A DNA stretch of 25,030 nt from Mucidula mucida (GCA_015501055.1 JADNYV010000502.1:1-25030); one strand, 5' to 3'. Shown: positions 11,089-20,255, numbered from the stretch's first letter. The notes: generated by a model from the letters alone, not told the origin. A program made the numbers and translations.

Positions 11089-11686
11089 GAAGATCGGAAC
11101 TACTTTCTACCACCTACCACACATCCCTGATCGTCGATCAGCACTTCGCTGTTTGATCATCGCACATTCCCTATTCCCTTTCCCTGTTTACAGATCGACG
11201 GATTTCTAATTCCAGCGCACGTCGGCATACATGTGTATTGGTCCCAGTAGCGCTGGCTAACAGTTAGAGATAACTGCCTCGGGTGCTGAAAGTAGCCGCT
11301 CTCACGAGAACGAACTTTTGGCAGTTGCACTTCAGTGGGCGCTGTTTACGGGTCAACCCCCGTTCCCAGGAAAACTTTGGCTTACCTCACACCAGAGGGA
11401 CGTCGGCTGGGCAATTGCGAACTTGTGACGAGCTCTTGGGCTCCGTAGATACGTAGTCAGTAGTCGGTAAAATAGTGTAGACAGTTACGATACCTACCTA
11501 CTTTACTTACCTTACGATACACATCATCATTCCCCACCCTACGAAGTCCTGGATTCTATTTCAGATCTAGGCGACTCCTCCTTATTCATCCAAACCTCTA
11601 TTCCCTCACCCGTTTCATCAAAATCCGCATCTCCCATATCCCCACTTTCACCCTTTCACTCTCCGATCCTATCACCCCGATTCATC
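11089..11686 (+). other. Untranslated leader of copy A
   Basis: About 600 bp between the LTR and the gag ATG, with no long frame. It is nearly identical to 24429-25022 in copy B apart from small substitutions and short indels. Probably carries packaging or translation signals. Confidence 0.7.
11091..11101 (+). other. Self-priming primer-binding site
   Basis: AGATCGGAACT, two bases after the LTR end, is the exact reverse complement of AGTTCCGATCT at 10973-10983 in the LTR; one more flanking base extends the pairing to 12. Tf1/sushi-type elements prime reverse transcription by folding back the first ~11 nt of their own RNA instead of using a tRNA. No tRNA 3'-end match (TGG...) is seen here. 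The same site is conserved in copy B (24431-24441). Confidence 0.75.
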
Positions 11687-12616
11687 ATGTCCAACGAAGC
11701 ACCCGAAACCGTTCCTCACACACCCGCTCATCATGCCGAGGTCGAAACCAAAGGCCGATCCCTTGTCAACAAGCCTTACGACTATGATGGGGACAAGTCC
11801 AAGTACAAGAGCTGGTGGCGATCAATGTTCACATACATCCGTGACAAGAAGAACAACCTCACATCTGACTCCGAAAGGATCGATGTTGTTCTCTCCTACA
11901 TCCGAGGAGATCATGTAGATGCATGGGTTCAGAACTACTCGGACCAGAACTTCGACGAGGAAGAAGAGGAATGGACAGTCTCTTGGACGGAGTTCAAGGA
12001 AGACTTGAAGGAGCGATTTGTGGATTCCAACCTCGCGCGAGACGCGCAAGACCAGATCAAGCGGTTGCGCCAGGGGCAAGACACCGCTCAAGATTTCTTC
12101 CAGAAGTTTGAGGTCCTGCTCACTCAGGCAGGATATTCGAAGGATGACGCATTTGTTGTGCGACTTCTAGAGACCAACATCAATGAGAAGATCATTGATC
12201 AGATCTATGGTAGCCGAGACGGGTTGCCAGAGAAGTACAAGGATTGGAAGGCACAGATCCTTCAGATCGATCAGCTGTGGAGAAGGCGGGCGGCGAGCAA
12301 GAGGTCCGGCATGCAGTCCCGGCCTCAAGCTCCGCAGGTGGCTACATCGAGAGCTAATCCTACGAACCCACCTCCAACGCCGATCACACGACGAGATGCT
12401 ACCGGTGTTACCTATGGAGGAGCCGGCAGGCCAATGGACATCGACAATGCACGTCGAAGGGGACTCTGCTTCAGCTGTGGCGAACACGGCCATGTCAGCA
12501 GGTTCTGTCCCAAGAAGGGTCGACCCCAGACAATTCGGGGCCTATGGACCGAAATGAATGACGAAGAGAAGAGGAAGCTGGCCGAAGAGTTGGGTTTTGC
12601 GAAGCTCCCGCAGTAG
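11687..12616 (+). CDS. gag: Gag polyprotein (capsid plus zinc knuckle)
   Basis: 309-residue Gag of the chromovirus. The capsid-like region runs from about residue 25 to 190 (KSWWRSMFTYIRD, WTEFKEDLKERFVD, AQDFFQKFEVLLTQAGY), typical of the retrotransposon Gag domain. A basic Pro-rich linker follows, then one CCHC zinc knuckle CFSCGEHGHVSRFC near residue 264. The frame is intact to TAG 12614-12616. The ATG at 11687 has the same context as the ATG of copy B at 25023. Pol lies in the -1 frame and overlaps the gag end; see the slippery site at 12592-12598. Forms virus-like particles in related elements. Confidence 0.92.
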   Translation: MSNEAPETVPHTPAHHAEVETKGRSLVNKPYDYDGDKSKYKSWWRSMFTYIRDKKNNLTSDSERIDVVLSYIRGDHVDAWVQNYSDQNFDEEEEEWTVSWTEFKEDLKERFVDSNLARDAQDQIKRLRQGQDTAQDFFQKFEVLLTQAGYSKDDAFVVRLLETNINEKIIDQIYGSRDGLPEKYKDWKAQILQIDQLWRRRAASKRSGMQSRPQAPQVATSRANPTNPPPTPITRRDATGVTYGGAGRPMDIDNARRRGLCFSCGEHGHVSRFCPKKGRPQTIRGLWTEMNDEEKRKLAEELGFAKLPQ

Positions 12617-12633
12617 ACGCAGTCCTGCCGGAG
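12592..12633 (+). promoter_or_regulatory. Programmed -1 frameshift signal (GGGTTTT plus stem-loop)
   Basis: In gag frame the codons read TTG GGT TTT, giving a canonical X XXY YYZ heptamer G GGT TTT at 12592-12598. Six bases later, 12605-12613 (CTCCCGCAG) pairs with 12625-12633 (CTGCCGGAG) except for one central C/C mismatch, with an 11-nt loop. Slipping back one base enters the pol frame, which is closed by TGA at 12559 upstream and open downstream. Inferred from sequence only. Confidence 0.7.
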
Positions 12634-13644
12634 CAGCCATCAAGGGAAGGGTCGTCAGATGCAGAATCTATTTACAGTACGGGTACTGAAACATCTAAAA
12701 TATCATCGACGACTTCACCAACAAAACCTGCGAAAGAAAGATTTGAGCCAAATACGCCCGAGTGGATTGCACAACGGCTAAGAGAGGATGACATGCTGAG
12801 AGCAGTGGGAATTTTGAGAGCATGGATGCCGGAGCGGAGAGAGAGAGAAGCGACGGAGGAGAAGGTGATGGCGATCAGAGCGTTGACAAAGGAAGCTGCC
12901 GTGGAAGTTGTGACGGAGTTGAAAAAGTCAAGGAAGTACATCCGGGGAACAAAGGGGCCGGACATGAAACTCCGAGTAACCATAGAGAGCGTACACACAG
13001 GCTCTGAATGGGAAACGAGTGCCCTCCTTGACAGTGGAGCAACGGGTTCTTGTGTCAATAAAGAATTCGTCGAGAAGAACGGACTCCCGATCAAGGAGTT
13101 ACCGGTCAAGCTCCCTGTCTACAATGCGGATGGAACCCTAAACGAGGGAGGAGCAATCGAAGGTTTTGTGGAGGTCCGGATGAAGATCGGAGATCACGCC
13201 GAAAAGATTGAGTTGGCCGTCACCAATCTCGGCAAAACAAGTATCTTTTTGGGGCTAGATTGGCTACGATATCACAACCCCACGATCAACTGGACGGAAT
13301 CCACATTGACTTTTGATTGATGCCCAGACCGCTGCGGCTATCTACCCGAGTACGACTCACCGGAAGATGAAGGAGAAGACGTAGAAGAGAAGCTGGAGGA
13401 GGGAGAGCGGTTATTTTGGATGAACTGGGACAACTATTGCAAAAGCGGTGAAAAGCTGAGATCACAACAGCCTTCATCCGCTGCTGCACCTTACATTGAG
13501 GAATTTTCCGATGTATTCAGCAAGGCGGACTTTGACAAGTTACCGGAGCGAAGACCCTGGGATCATGCGATAGAACTTACGCCTGGTTCCAAACCGGTTG
13601 ACTGCAAGGTCTATCCCCTTAGTCCATCAGAGCAGAAGGCATTA
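12598..13644 (+). pseudogene. pol: Pol N-terminal part: protease and start of RT region
   Basis: Entered by a -1 shift from gag. A linker leads to a retropepsin-type aspartic protease with the active-site triplet in LLDSGATGSCVNKEFV (about 13022-13070) and the later IFLGLDWLRYHNP. A TGA at 13318-13320 interrupts TLTFD*CPDRCGY; related elements usually have Arg here, consistent with CGA to TGA. The frame then continues through YIEEFSDVFSKADFDKLPERR to YPLSPSEQKAL, where the inversion breakpoint (13644/13645) cuts pol. The missing continuation is found inverted, ending at 16604 ([16 protein letters not shown]). Confidence 0.85.
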
Positions 13645-13701
13645 GGCTCCCGATAAGATATGATAAGATGTGAAAATGTGAAAATATGACGATTCATAAC
13701 A
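13645..13701 (-). repeat. Inverted 57-bp head of the 3' LTR
   Basis: Reverse complement of the first 57 bp of the LTR (compare 10560-10616) with one mismatch. Together with 16605-17076 (472 bp) it adds up to exactly one 529-bp LTR, which shows the inversion broke inside the 3' LTR. Confidence 0.92.
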
Positions 13702-16604
13702 TCACCCCCTCCTTAAGGCGCAAGTTCCATTCTGCGCCAGAGTCGCTCCATGAGGGCTGCAGAGGGTAACATGACGTCAAGGGGTTCGGTATCAGGCGGT
13801 GGCATGGGTCGGAATAGATGTGATGGAAATTGTGACATGGGACTTCAATGCGAGCAAGCGCGGGTGGCTTTGGCTTGTTCGGATATTGTTGGTGGAAATC
13901 ACTGATGGCTTCGTCGGCATTCTTGAGATTGCATGCCGGTTCCCATGTCTGTTCGTGTGTGCCATAACCCTTCCAGTGAACCTTGTATTGGAAACCCCCG
14001 CGGTACTTTCGGGAATTAACCACTTTCTCAACCTCCCATTCCGGTTCGGCTCCTTCCAGCACAGGTGGTGGACGCGTGTCTCAAGGTTGTGTCGGAAATT
14101 GGGGCTCGTGGTAAGGCGTCAACAGGGCCTCATTGAACACGGGATGAATGCTTTTCCACGTGTGAGGAATCTGGAGCTTGTAAGAGCTCGTCCCGACTTT
14201 CTTGATCACTTTGAACGGCCCGAATCGTTTGTCATCGAGCTTCTTCATTGGTCAATCCGTGCTGAGATTCGTCCCTTCCAGCCATACTTTGTCGCCTTCC
14301 TTGTACTCTACTGCCTCTGTTCGCTTCCTGTCATAAAACCGTTTCATGTCCTCTTTTGCCATCTTCAATGCTGACCCCACTTCATCCCATGTCTTCCTCA
14401 TGCCGTCGGCAAACTCCTGCGCAGTCTCATTTCTCGATGCCATTTTTGGAGCGGTGCCTTTGTAGGGATGTCTGCCCATGTCTGCGAAGAACGGAGTGAC
14501 TTTGGTCGCCGAGTGAACTCGATCGTTGTAAACGAATTCAGCAGAGGGTAGCCATTCGTGCCAGTCGTTCTGATGGTAGTTGACAAATAACCGTAAGAAA
14601 TGTTCTATCTCTTGGTTCAGCCGTTCCGTCTGCCCATTTGCCTGTGGATGATACGCCGTTGTAAAGTTTCCTTGTATGCCCAACAACCGGTACAACTCCT
14701 TCATGAAACGCGAGTGGTATTGTGGACCGCGATCATGTATCATCTGTCGTGGCATCCCATGTATGGGGAAAATGCGATCACGGTAAATGCGGGCCATGCC
14801 TTCTGACGTCAGAGTGGTGTGTGTCGGTATGATGCGTAATCGCTTTGTGAAATGGTCCACAAACGTGCTGATCGCGTTGTATCCTCCTGATTCCGGCAGC
14901 TCTCCAATCATGTCCGTCCCTACTATCTCCCATGGCTCGCTTGGCACATCAATAGGATGAAGAGGTGCAGCCGGCTTCGTGCGATGTGACTTTGTAACCT
15001 GGCATTTTTGACACCCTTCTACGTATTCACGGACGTCTCGGCTGATTCCTGGCCACCAATAGGTACGTGTAATCAGCTCGAGGGTCTTGTATCGTCCGGG
15101 ATGCCCTGCAAGCTGTGCGTCGTGATGCATTCCATAACTTTTCCCCGCAATTCCTTGTCCTTTGGTATGTAAATACGATCCTTCCATATAATAAGTCCAT
15201 TTTCCTTCTCTTCCATCCTTTTTCTTTGTTTTCTAATGCTTTTTGTACGTATCTGTCTTTGTTTCCTTTTCTTTGTTTGATTTTGTTAAGTAATTCGTCC
15301 TCCGGTGTATCTACTGTATGTAAAGAAAATTGAATTTGTGAAATAAAAAACTCCGGCTTGAGCAAAACAACGTTTTCGTTATCTTTTTCCCCCTTCTCAA
15401 GGCCTGTCATCCTTGACAAGGCATCAGCTTTCCCCATCGTCTTGCCCGGCTTGTGAATCATCTGTATGTCATACTCCGCTAACTCCGTAACCCATCTCGC
15501 CTGCCTCCGATTCAACTTCTGTGGCTTCCGGAAGTACTGGAGGTTTTGATGATCGGTAAACACCTCCACCGTTTCCTTTGCTCCAAGGAGATATTGCTCC
15601 AGTCGTCAATCGAGTCCATAATAGCCATCATCTCTTTGTGTAGATCTCATAATTGCGCTCTACTTCGTTCAGCGCGCGAGACCGAAAGGCTACTGGTCTC
15701 CATTTTCCGTCACCAACTGGGAAAGAACCGCCCCGTTCGCATAGTTCGAGGAGTCTGCCTCAACTCAAACTTGCCGTCGTCGCGTGGTACGATCAGAACG
15801 GGTTCTTCCGTCATCCTCCGTTCAGCTCCTCAAACGCCTCATGCTGCTCCTCTCCCCAAACCCATTCGCCCTTCCCGGTTAGCAATGTCAATGGCTTCGC
15901 TACTCCCGCAAACCCCGGATGAAACGTCGGTAGAAGTTGCAGAAGCCCAGGAATGACTGTACTTCCTTCTTCTTCGTCGGCTCCTTCCATTCCTTTACTA
16001 CGGCCACTTTTGCCGGATCCATCTTCACTTCTCCTCCTCCAACAATAACTCCTAAGTAGTCTACAGTATGTGCCTCGAAACTACATTTCTCGGGTTTTAA
16101 ATACAACTTATTTACTCGTAATATTTCTAATACTCGTCGTACGATATGCCTATGTTCTTCCAACGTGTTCGTAAAGATAAGTATGTCATCCAAGTAAACT
16201 ATAACATGTCCTTCATCAATTAGCTCCTTCAGAATGTGATTCATGAACGATTGGAATGTCGCCGGCGAGTTTGTAAGTCCGAAGAACATGACTGATGGCT
16301 CGAACAGGCCTCAGTTTGTTCTAAACGCCGCTTTCCACTCATCACCTTCTTTGATCCGGATGTTATTGTAACCCCATCGGACATCCATCTTTGTGAAAAC
16401 CTTTGCTCCCTTCAACTTGTCGATAAGCTCCTGAATCAACGGCAAGGGGTATCGGTTCTTGATTGTCATGTCGTTCAACTTCCAATAATCCTGCACTGGC
16501 CGAAGGCTTCCGTCCTTCTTCTTGACAAAGAAGAATGGTGACGCCATAGGTGAGATTGATGGCCGTATGCGTCCCGTGCGTATGTTTTCCTCCAAGAACT
16601 CGTC
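13694..16604 (-). pseudogene. pol: Pol: RT, RNase H, integrase, chromodomain (inverted block)
   Basis: Reading from 16604 downward: reverse transcriptase ([26 protein letters not shown] at about 16200; FLGFCNFYRRFI), RNase H (VEVFTDHQNLQYF; KADALSRM), integrase zinc finger (HHDAQLAGHPG...CQKCQ) and DDE core (GTDMIGELP, HDRGPQYHSRF, NGQTERLNQE; 15145-14530). Then come RFGPFKVIKKVG and a chromodomain (EWEVEKVV...YKVHWKGYGTHEQTWEP, about 13910-14040). Broken by TGA codons near 16312, 14241 and 14086 and by about eight single-base deletions, mostly between 15597 and 15912. DYWKLN replaces the usual DYRKLN, also explained by C to T. The final stop TGA lies at LTR bases 6-8. Confidence 0.9.
13702..13714 (-). 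other. Polypurine tract
   Basis: On the minus strand AAGGAGGGGGTGA lies directly before the inverted LTR head, the expected position of the plus-strand primer. It also encodes the last residues of pol (KEGVM). Confidence 0.8.
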
Positions 16605-17076
16605 TTGTCTTATCAACCAACGGACCGTTTCATCATCTGTTTCGTCACCGATCATACCCCTTTTCATTACCGAAGCCGTACTCATGTCGGACACACGCCC
16701 AACACATGGATGACATCATACATGCCGATACCTCATGGACTCCCTATTGTATACACACCGCCGACACTCGTAGCACACATGGTCGTTTCAGTATTATTAC
16801 TTACATGCAGTCACCACTCGTATTTAATGGTTTCACGGACTAGTAGCATACAACACTGGGTCAAGGGCGTGGAGCATCCCTAGTGGAAACGCGTATGGAC
16901 AAGGAGCTTCAAACACAGACTTACTAGTATATAAGCAGTAGTGTAGTATCATTGTACTTTAGTTCTGATCTCGTTTATACACCTGGCCTAGCCTAGTCTT
17001 ACGAACACGAACGCTTCCTTCCTTAGTTCTTGCTGTGGTACCTGGTTGAGTCTCGTGGCTTAGTCAGTCGCTAACA
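16605..17076 (+). repeat. 3' LTR of copy A, remaining 472 bp
   Basis: Begins TTGTCTTATCAACC, matching LTR position 58 onward, and ends GTCGCTAACA followed by the target duplication. It has its own changes (AGTTCTGATCT in the self-primer, CCTTCCTTAG in place of CTCTTTCAG). Confidence 0.93.
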
Positions 17077-17081
17077 ACAAG
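17077..17081. repeat. Target-site duplication, right copy (ACAAG)
   Basis: Matches the left copy at 10555-10559. Five bases is the usual Ty3/gypsy integrase stagger. Confidence 0.92.
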
Positions 17082-17404
17082 GTCATGACATCCGACATCG
17101 ACTTGCAGGATAGCAAAGGTCTGAATTCGTTATCTTCCTGCTTTTATTATTCTGAGCACCCATTTTTACTGTTGTAGGTATTCCGGAAGCGGACTACACC
17201 ATCCGTAAACCGGTCTTCTTTGGCGGCGCGCTTCGGGATTACATCTGCATCGCTGCGCTTATGTGCGCTTCTTTCTTCAAGTACGCTCCTAATATCACGT
17301 TCCAGGACTATGACTCGGGACATTGGATTATGATGCAACGGCCTGAAGAGAAGAATAGAGATTTGTTGGGATGGATTGAGAGCGTCGTTCTGCCAGTGCC
17401 ATGA

Positions 17405-18021
17405 TCGACTTGAACACTAGAATGTACATACTAGGAGGACAAAATCAATGTTATACTGAATGGCTTCGTGTGGTGACTTCGTACAACGTATTGCCAGGCG
17501 CGGAACAGATGGCGTCAATGAAAGGACCTGCTCGAGACTGGTTGTCTCCTAAGCCATTGCCAATTGCCATGAGCGTGTCGTCGATCAATCGGCAAATGCC
17601 GAACATCTTCTCTTTTCCTCCCCTCCCTCATTTGCAAGTGCGAACATCTGTATCTTCACTGATCGCCACGCATAAGTAGATGGTATCTCGTCTCTAAATC
17701 AACTAGACGCAAGCATCGTCTCCCACGTGCCTCCCGGCTTCACCTGGATGTTCTACCATTTCTGGTCTTCTTGAATGATCTTATTTACGAGCCATTCCCT
17801 GGAACCACTCTACCGCTCGGTTACCTAGTGATCTATCATGACTTGCTCCAAAAAGTGCGTCATGCGACCTTCCATATCCATTTCTGGTTGAACTTATACA
17901 CCGCCAGAATCGGGAAACAATAGTCAGCCTGGTACCAACGCGTCGGATGCACCTCCTTGGGGTAGTATGTCTACTTAAAATCCGGGCTGCATGAAGGCAG
18001 ACAATATCTGCGATAGCTCCA
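17405..18021. other. Intergenic region between EH2 and SDR1
   Basis: About 620 bp. Contains short open frames without recognisable motifs. The last 80 bp (CTTGGGGTAG and what follows) resembles the sequence just before SDR2 (CATGGGGCAG), suggesting the promoters were duplicated with the genes. Confidence 0.4.
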
Positions 18022-19184
18022 ATGAATCGCCTCAGTGTATCGAACATCATGTGCCTCCACAGCCAGGTGGCCCTGGTCACTGGCGGCGGCACCGGAATGT
18101 GTGTATACTTTCAACACTCACGAATCCTTTGACACTAGTTAAATCTTGGAGTTAGTGGCTTCATGATAGCGAAGGGTTTTGCTGCTAACGGCGCGAAGGT
18201 CTACATCACTGGACGTCGTGTAGAGACGCTGCACGCGGCGTCGGCGTCAGTGCCTGCTAGCGAGGGAACTCTAGTTCCGTCAGTACCAAGTATACACAAC
18301 CGGTGGCGTTCACATTTGCTGACAGACATCCCCTTGATCAGTTTGCCTATGGACGTGACTGATCAAACGAGCATTGACAACGCCGTCAAACACATTCAAG
18401 CTACAGAGGGCAGACTTGACATTCTTGTGAAGAAGTACGTTCTTCTTTGTTCACTAAAAAACCCTGCCCAACCTGCTTCGAAGTGCTGGTACGAACGCTC
18501 CGACACCAAAGACCGACCCCGACTTCCTTCAGAAAAAAATGGACAACTACATGGCCAACAAGGACCCGTTGGAGCACGAGACATTCCAAGGATGGGCCGA
18601 CCTCTTGGGACTCAACATCTCCGCACCGTTCTTTGTCGTCCGCTCGTTCCTCGACCTTTTAGTCAAGGGCGCAGAAGCACGCCAGAGCACCTCGTGCGTT
18701 ATAAACATCAGCTCCGTCGCGGCGTACATCAGGAGCTGGGTTCCCATTAACAGTGTGCGTGTTGTATTCATTCTGCAGTTTGTTCGATCAAAGTCTTATA
18801 TCTTATTTCTGGCAGTTGGCTTATGGCGTCTCAAAGACGGCCCTCGACAAACTCTCCATTGGCTTTGCGACGGACTTTGCACATCGCGGTGTTCCCGTTC
18901 GGGTTAACGTTGTGCACCCAGGTGCCTTCCCCTCCGAGATAATTCCACCAGAGGCTCTTGAGAACCTCGACACGCCCTTTCCGGGGTTTGTCGCTCCGCT
19001 TCCTGCGAAGAGGGCCGGAACGTCAGTTGTTTCTCTTGGATCTTGATATGCGACGACTGATGATGACTTGTCACTTATTAGCGAGGGTGAGATGGTCATG
19101 ACTGCCATGTATCTAGCGGCATGTGGATACGCTAATGGCACGTCGATTACGGTCGATGGAGGGATTCGGCTGGTGAATCCCTAG
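18022..19184 (+). CDS. Short-chain dehydrogenase/reductase SDR1
   Basis: Classical NAD(P)-dependent SDR, 290 residues, six exons: 18022-18098, 18156-18278, 18342-18434, 18484-18754, 18816-19021, 19082-19184. The cofactor loop TGGGTGIG (residues 20-27) spans intron 1. The NAG motif at 98-100 is preceded by Lys rather than the usual Asn (VKNAG). Ser174/Ser175 (INISSVAAY) and Y191-G-V-S-K195 form the catalytic set. The C-terminus CGYANGTSITVDGGI is typical. Probably cytosolic, oxidising or reducing an alcohol/carbonyl; substrate unknown. Close paralogue of SDR2 with identical exon lengths. The stop TAG (19182-19184) overlaps the stop of the convergent MBL gene. Intact as read. Confidence 0.92.
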
Positions 19185-20255
19185 ATGCTGATGAACGAGT
19201 TTTCAATGACTGTCGTGTCCTCCTTCCTGGCGTTATCGACGAGACCTGTCATGTCAAGTTCATGTATATATTCAGTTTGAGACAAAATTGGCGCCGTCAA
19301 CGAGCAGAAGCCGTGAACATGTGGCGGCGGGGGAAAATTCTTGTAGTGAAGGGGCGTTGGGCGCATGGCGCCAACGTGATGACAGCAATCCCCGCCGAGG
19401 AAAAGGAATTTGGTCGGGGATATTCGAGCGAGTGCTGAGATATGTCCTGGAAGATGCTACTGGATCTCAACTTTCAGCTGAGGAGAAGAAAGAAGTACAT
19501 ACCCCGGGAGTGCCTAACAAGTAAAAGCTGCCATCTTAAAAATGATCAATGGCAGGTATGTTCGCGATTCGTATGTCAGAGTTCACAAAGGATATGATGT
19601 TGACCTGTCGTCCTCTGCATAAGTGGAGTAGATTATCTGTTGTTTGATACTACGATGTATCAGAGACTCACGAGATATCGCTCTCGACGAGCTGTGCATC
19701 TTCGAAAGTCGGGTAGGTCCCCAAGTCCGTTCCGGCGCCCACAACCAGCTCAGTCGTCGACGGAAACTTCGACATGTCCCCGATATGATCGATATGGCTA
19801 TGACTGTCGCATGTCGAATTATCATAGAGGATTCCACGCCATCAAGTAGATGCATACCTCCAAATAACTGTCTGGACCGTCAGACGTGGCGGACGGTGAA
19901 GATGTCGGAGCATCACATCCTCCGACACCGAGTTCATGTCGATGGCGTACACATTATTTGAGGCGTGACAAAGGCAAGACCGCCTACGCTCACTAAGGCC
20001 ATCTTGACCAGTAAAGCATGGGTTCCGCCGATCCACATCGAACGTGCAGGTGAAGACGTTATCGCGACCTACAAGGCAAAAATTGAGAATCGCAGCAAAG
20101 CGTAGTCTTCGGAGTAGACTCAAGGGCGTTTGGCCACGTCTCTGGAGCGCCGCTATACATCCGTCAAAGTAAGATTGTGTAGGGCTCTTGTGAGTGCGGG
20201 AGAAAAGCCGGCGGCATACGTGTTCACTTTTGGTAACGTGAACCCTAACCATCAT
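19181..20255 (-). pseudogene. MBL-fold metallohydrolase, apparently broken
   Basis: Metallo-beta-lactamase-fold hydrolase related to fungal lactonase-like proteins. Clear exons: about 19990-19858 (...SVSEDVMLRH...LTVQTVIW), 19803-19672 (SHSHIDHIGDMSKFPSTTELVVG, the HxHxDH metal site, then TYPTFEDAQLVESDI), 19614-19503 (GRQVNIISFVNSDIRIANIP, DGSFYLLGTPG) and 19456-19181 (HLPGHISALARIS, FLFLGGDCCHHVGAMRP, to stop). Metal ligands are therefore present, including the later His and the Asp of GGD. Two lesions: a -1 shift after ELVVGAG (about 19735-19745) and TAA at 19536-19538 where the family has Gly (HF-G-DGSFYLL). The N-terminal exons and start near 20255 are uncertain. Stop codon overlaps the SDR1 stop. 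Could be a pseudogene or a gene with assembly errors. Confidence 0.72.

Larger units (their letters stand above)
10560..17076 (+). mobile_element. Ty3/gypsy chromovirus, copy A, internally inverted
   Basis: Complete LTR retrotransposon by its ends (TG...CA, 5-bp target duplication), 6,517 bp. On the plus strand come the 5' LTR, self-priming site, leader, gag and protease. At 13645 the sequence switches to an inverted block (13645-16604) holding 57 bp of LTR head, the polypurine tract, chromodomain, integrase, RNase H and reverse transcriptase. The rest of the 3' LTR follows at 16605-17076. The order chromodomain after integrase places it among chromoviruses, and the self-primer suggests the Tf1/sushi group. 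It is non-autonomous because of the inversion, premature stops and several frameshifts. Confidence 0.93.
9680..17404 (+). pseudogene. Epoxide hydrolase EH2, split by a retrotransposon
   Basis: Paralogue of EH1 with the same exon plan. Exons are 9680-10002, 10055-10172, 10226-10437, 10494-10559 then 17082-17118 (one exon interrupted), and 17178-17404. The split exon is 66+37 = 103 nt, exactly the length of EH1 exon 4. Catalytic features are present: HGFPG, Asp in GHDWG, cap motif GYDDWGYWVFF, and His in DSGHWIMMQRPEE. The chromovirus lies between codons for LNWYK and VMTSD, duplicating ACAAG (10555-10559 and 17077-17081). There is also an apparent one-base deletion near 10364-10366: the frame before it reads TIMSG and the frame after it SPKGALRNWLES, while EH1 has TAWSPTGAMQQWLES. 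The gene is inactive as read. Confidence 0.9.

Noticed and set aside
13799..14374. Plus-strand 191-codon frame
   Set aside because: It is the antisense shadow of the inverted integrase tail and chromodomain region.
17781..18092. Minus-strand 103-codon frame before SDR1
   Set aside because: Overlaps the SDR1 first exon antisense, Arg-rich, no motif.
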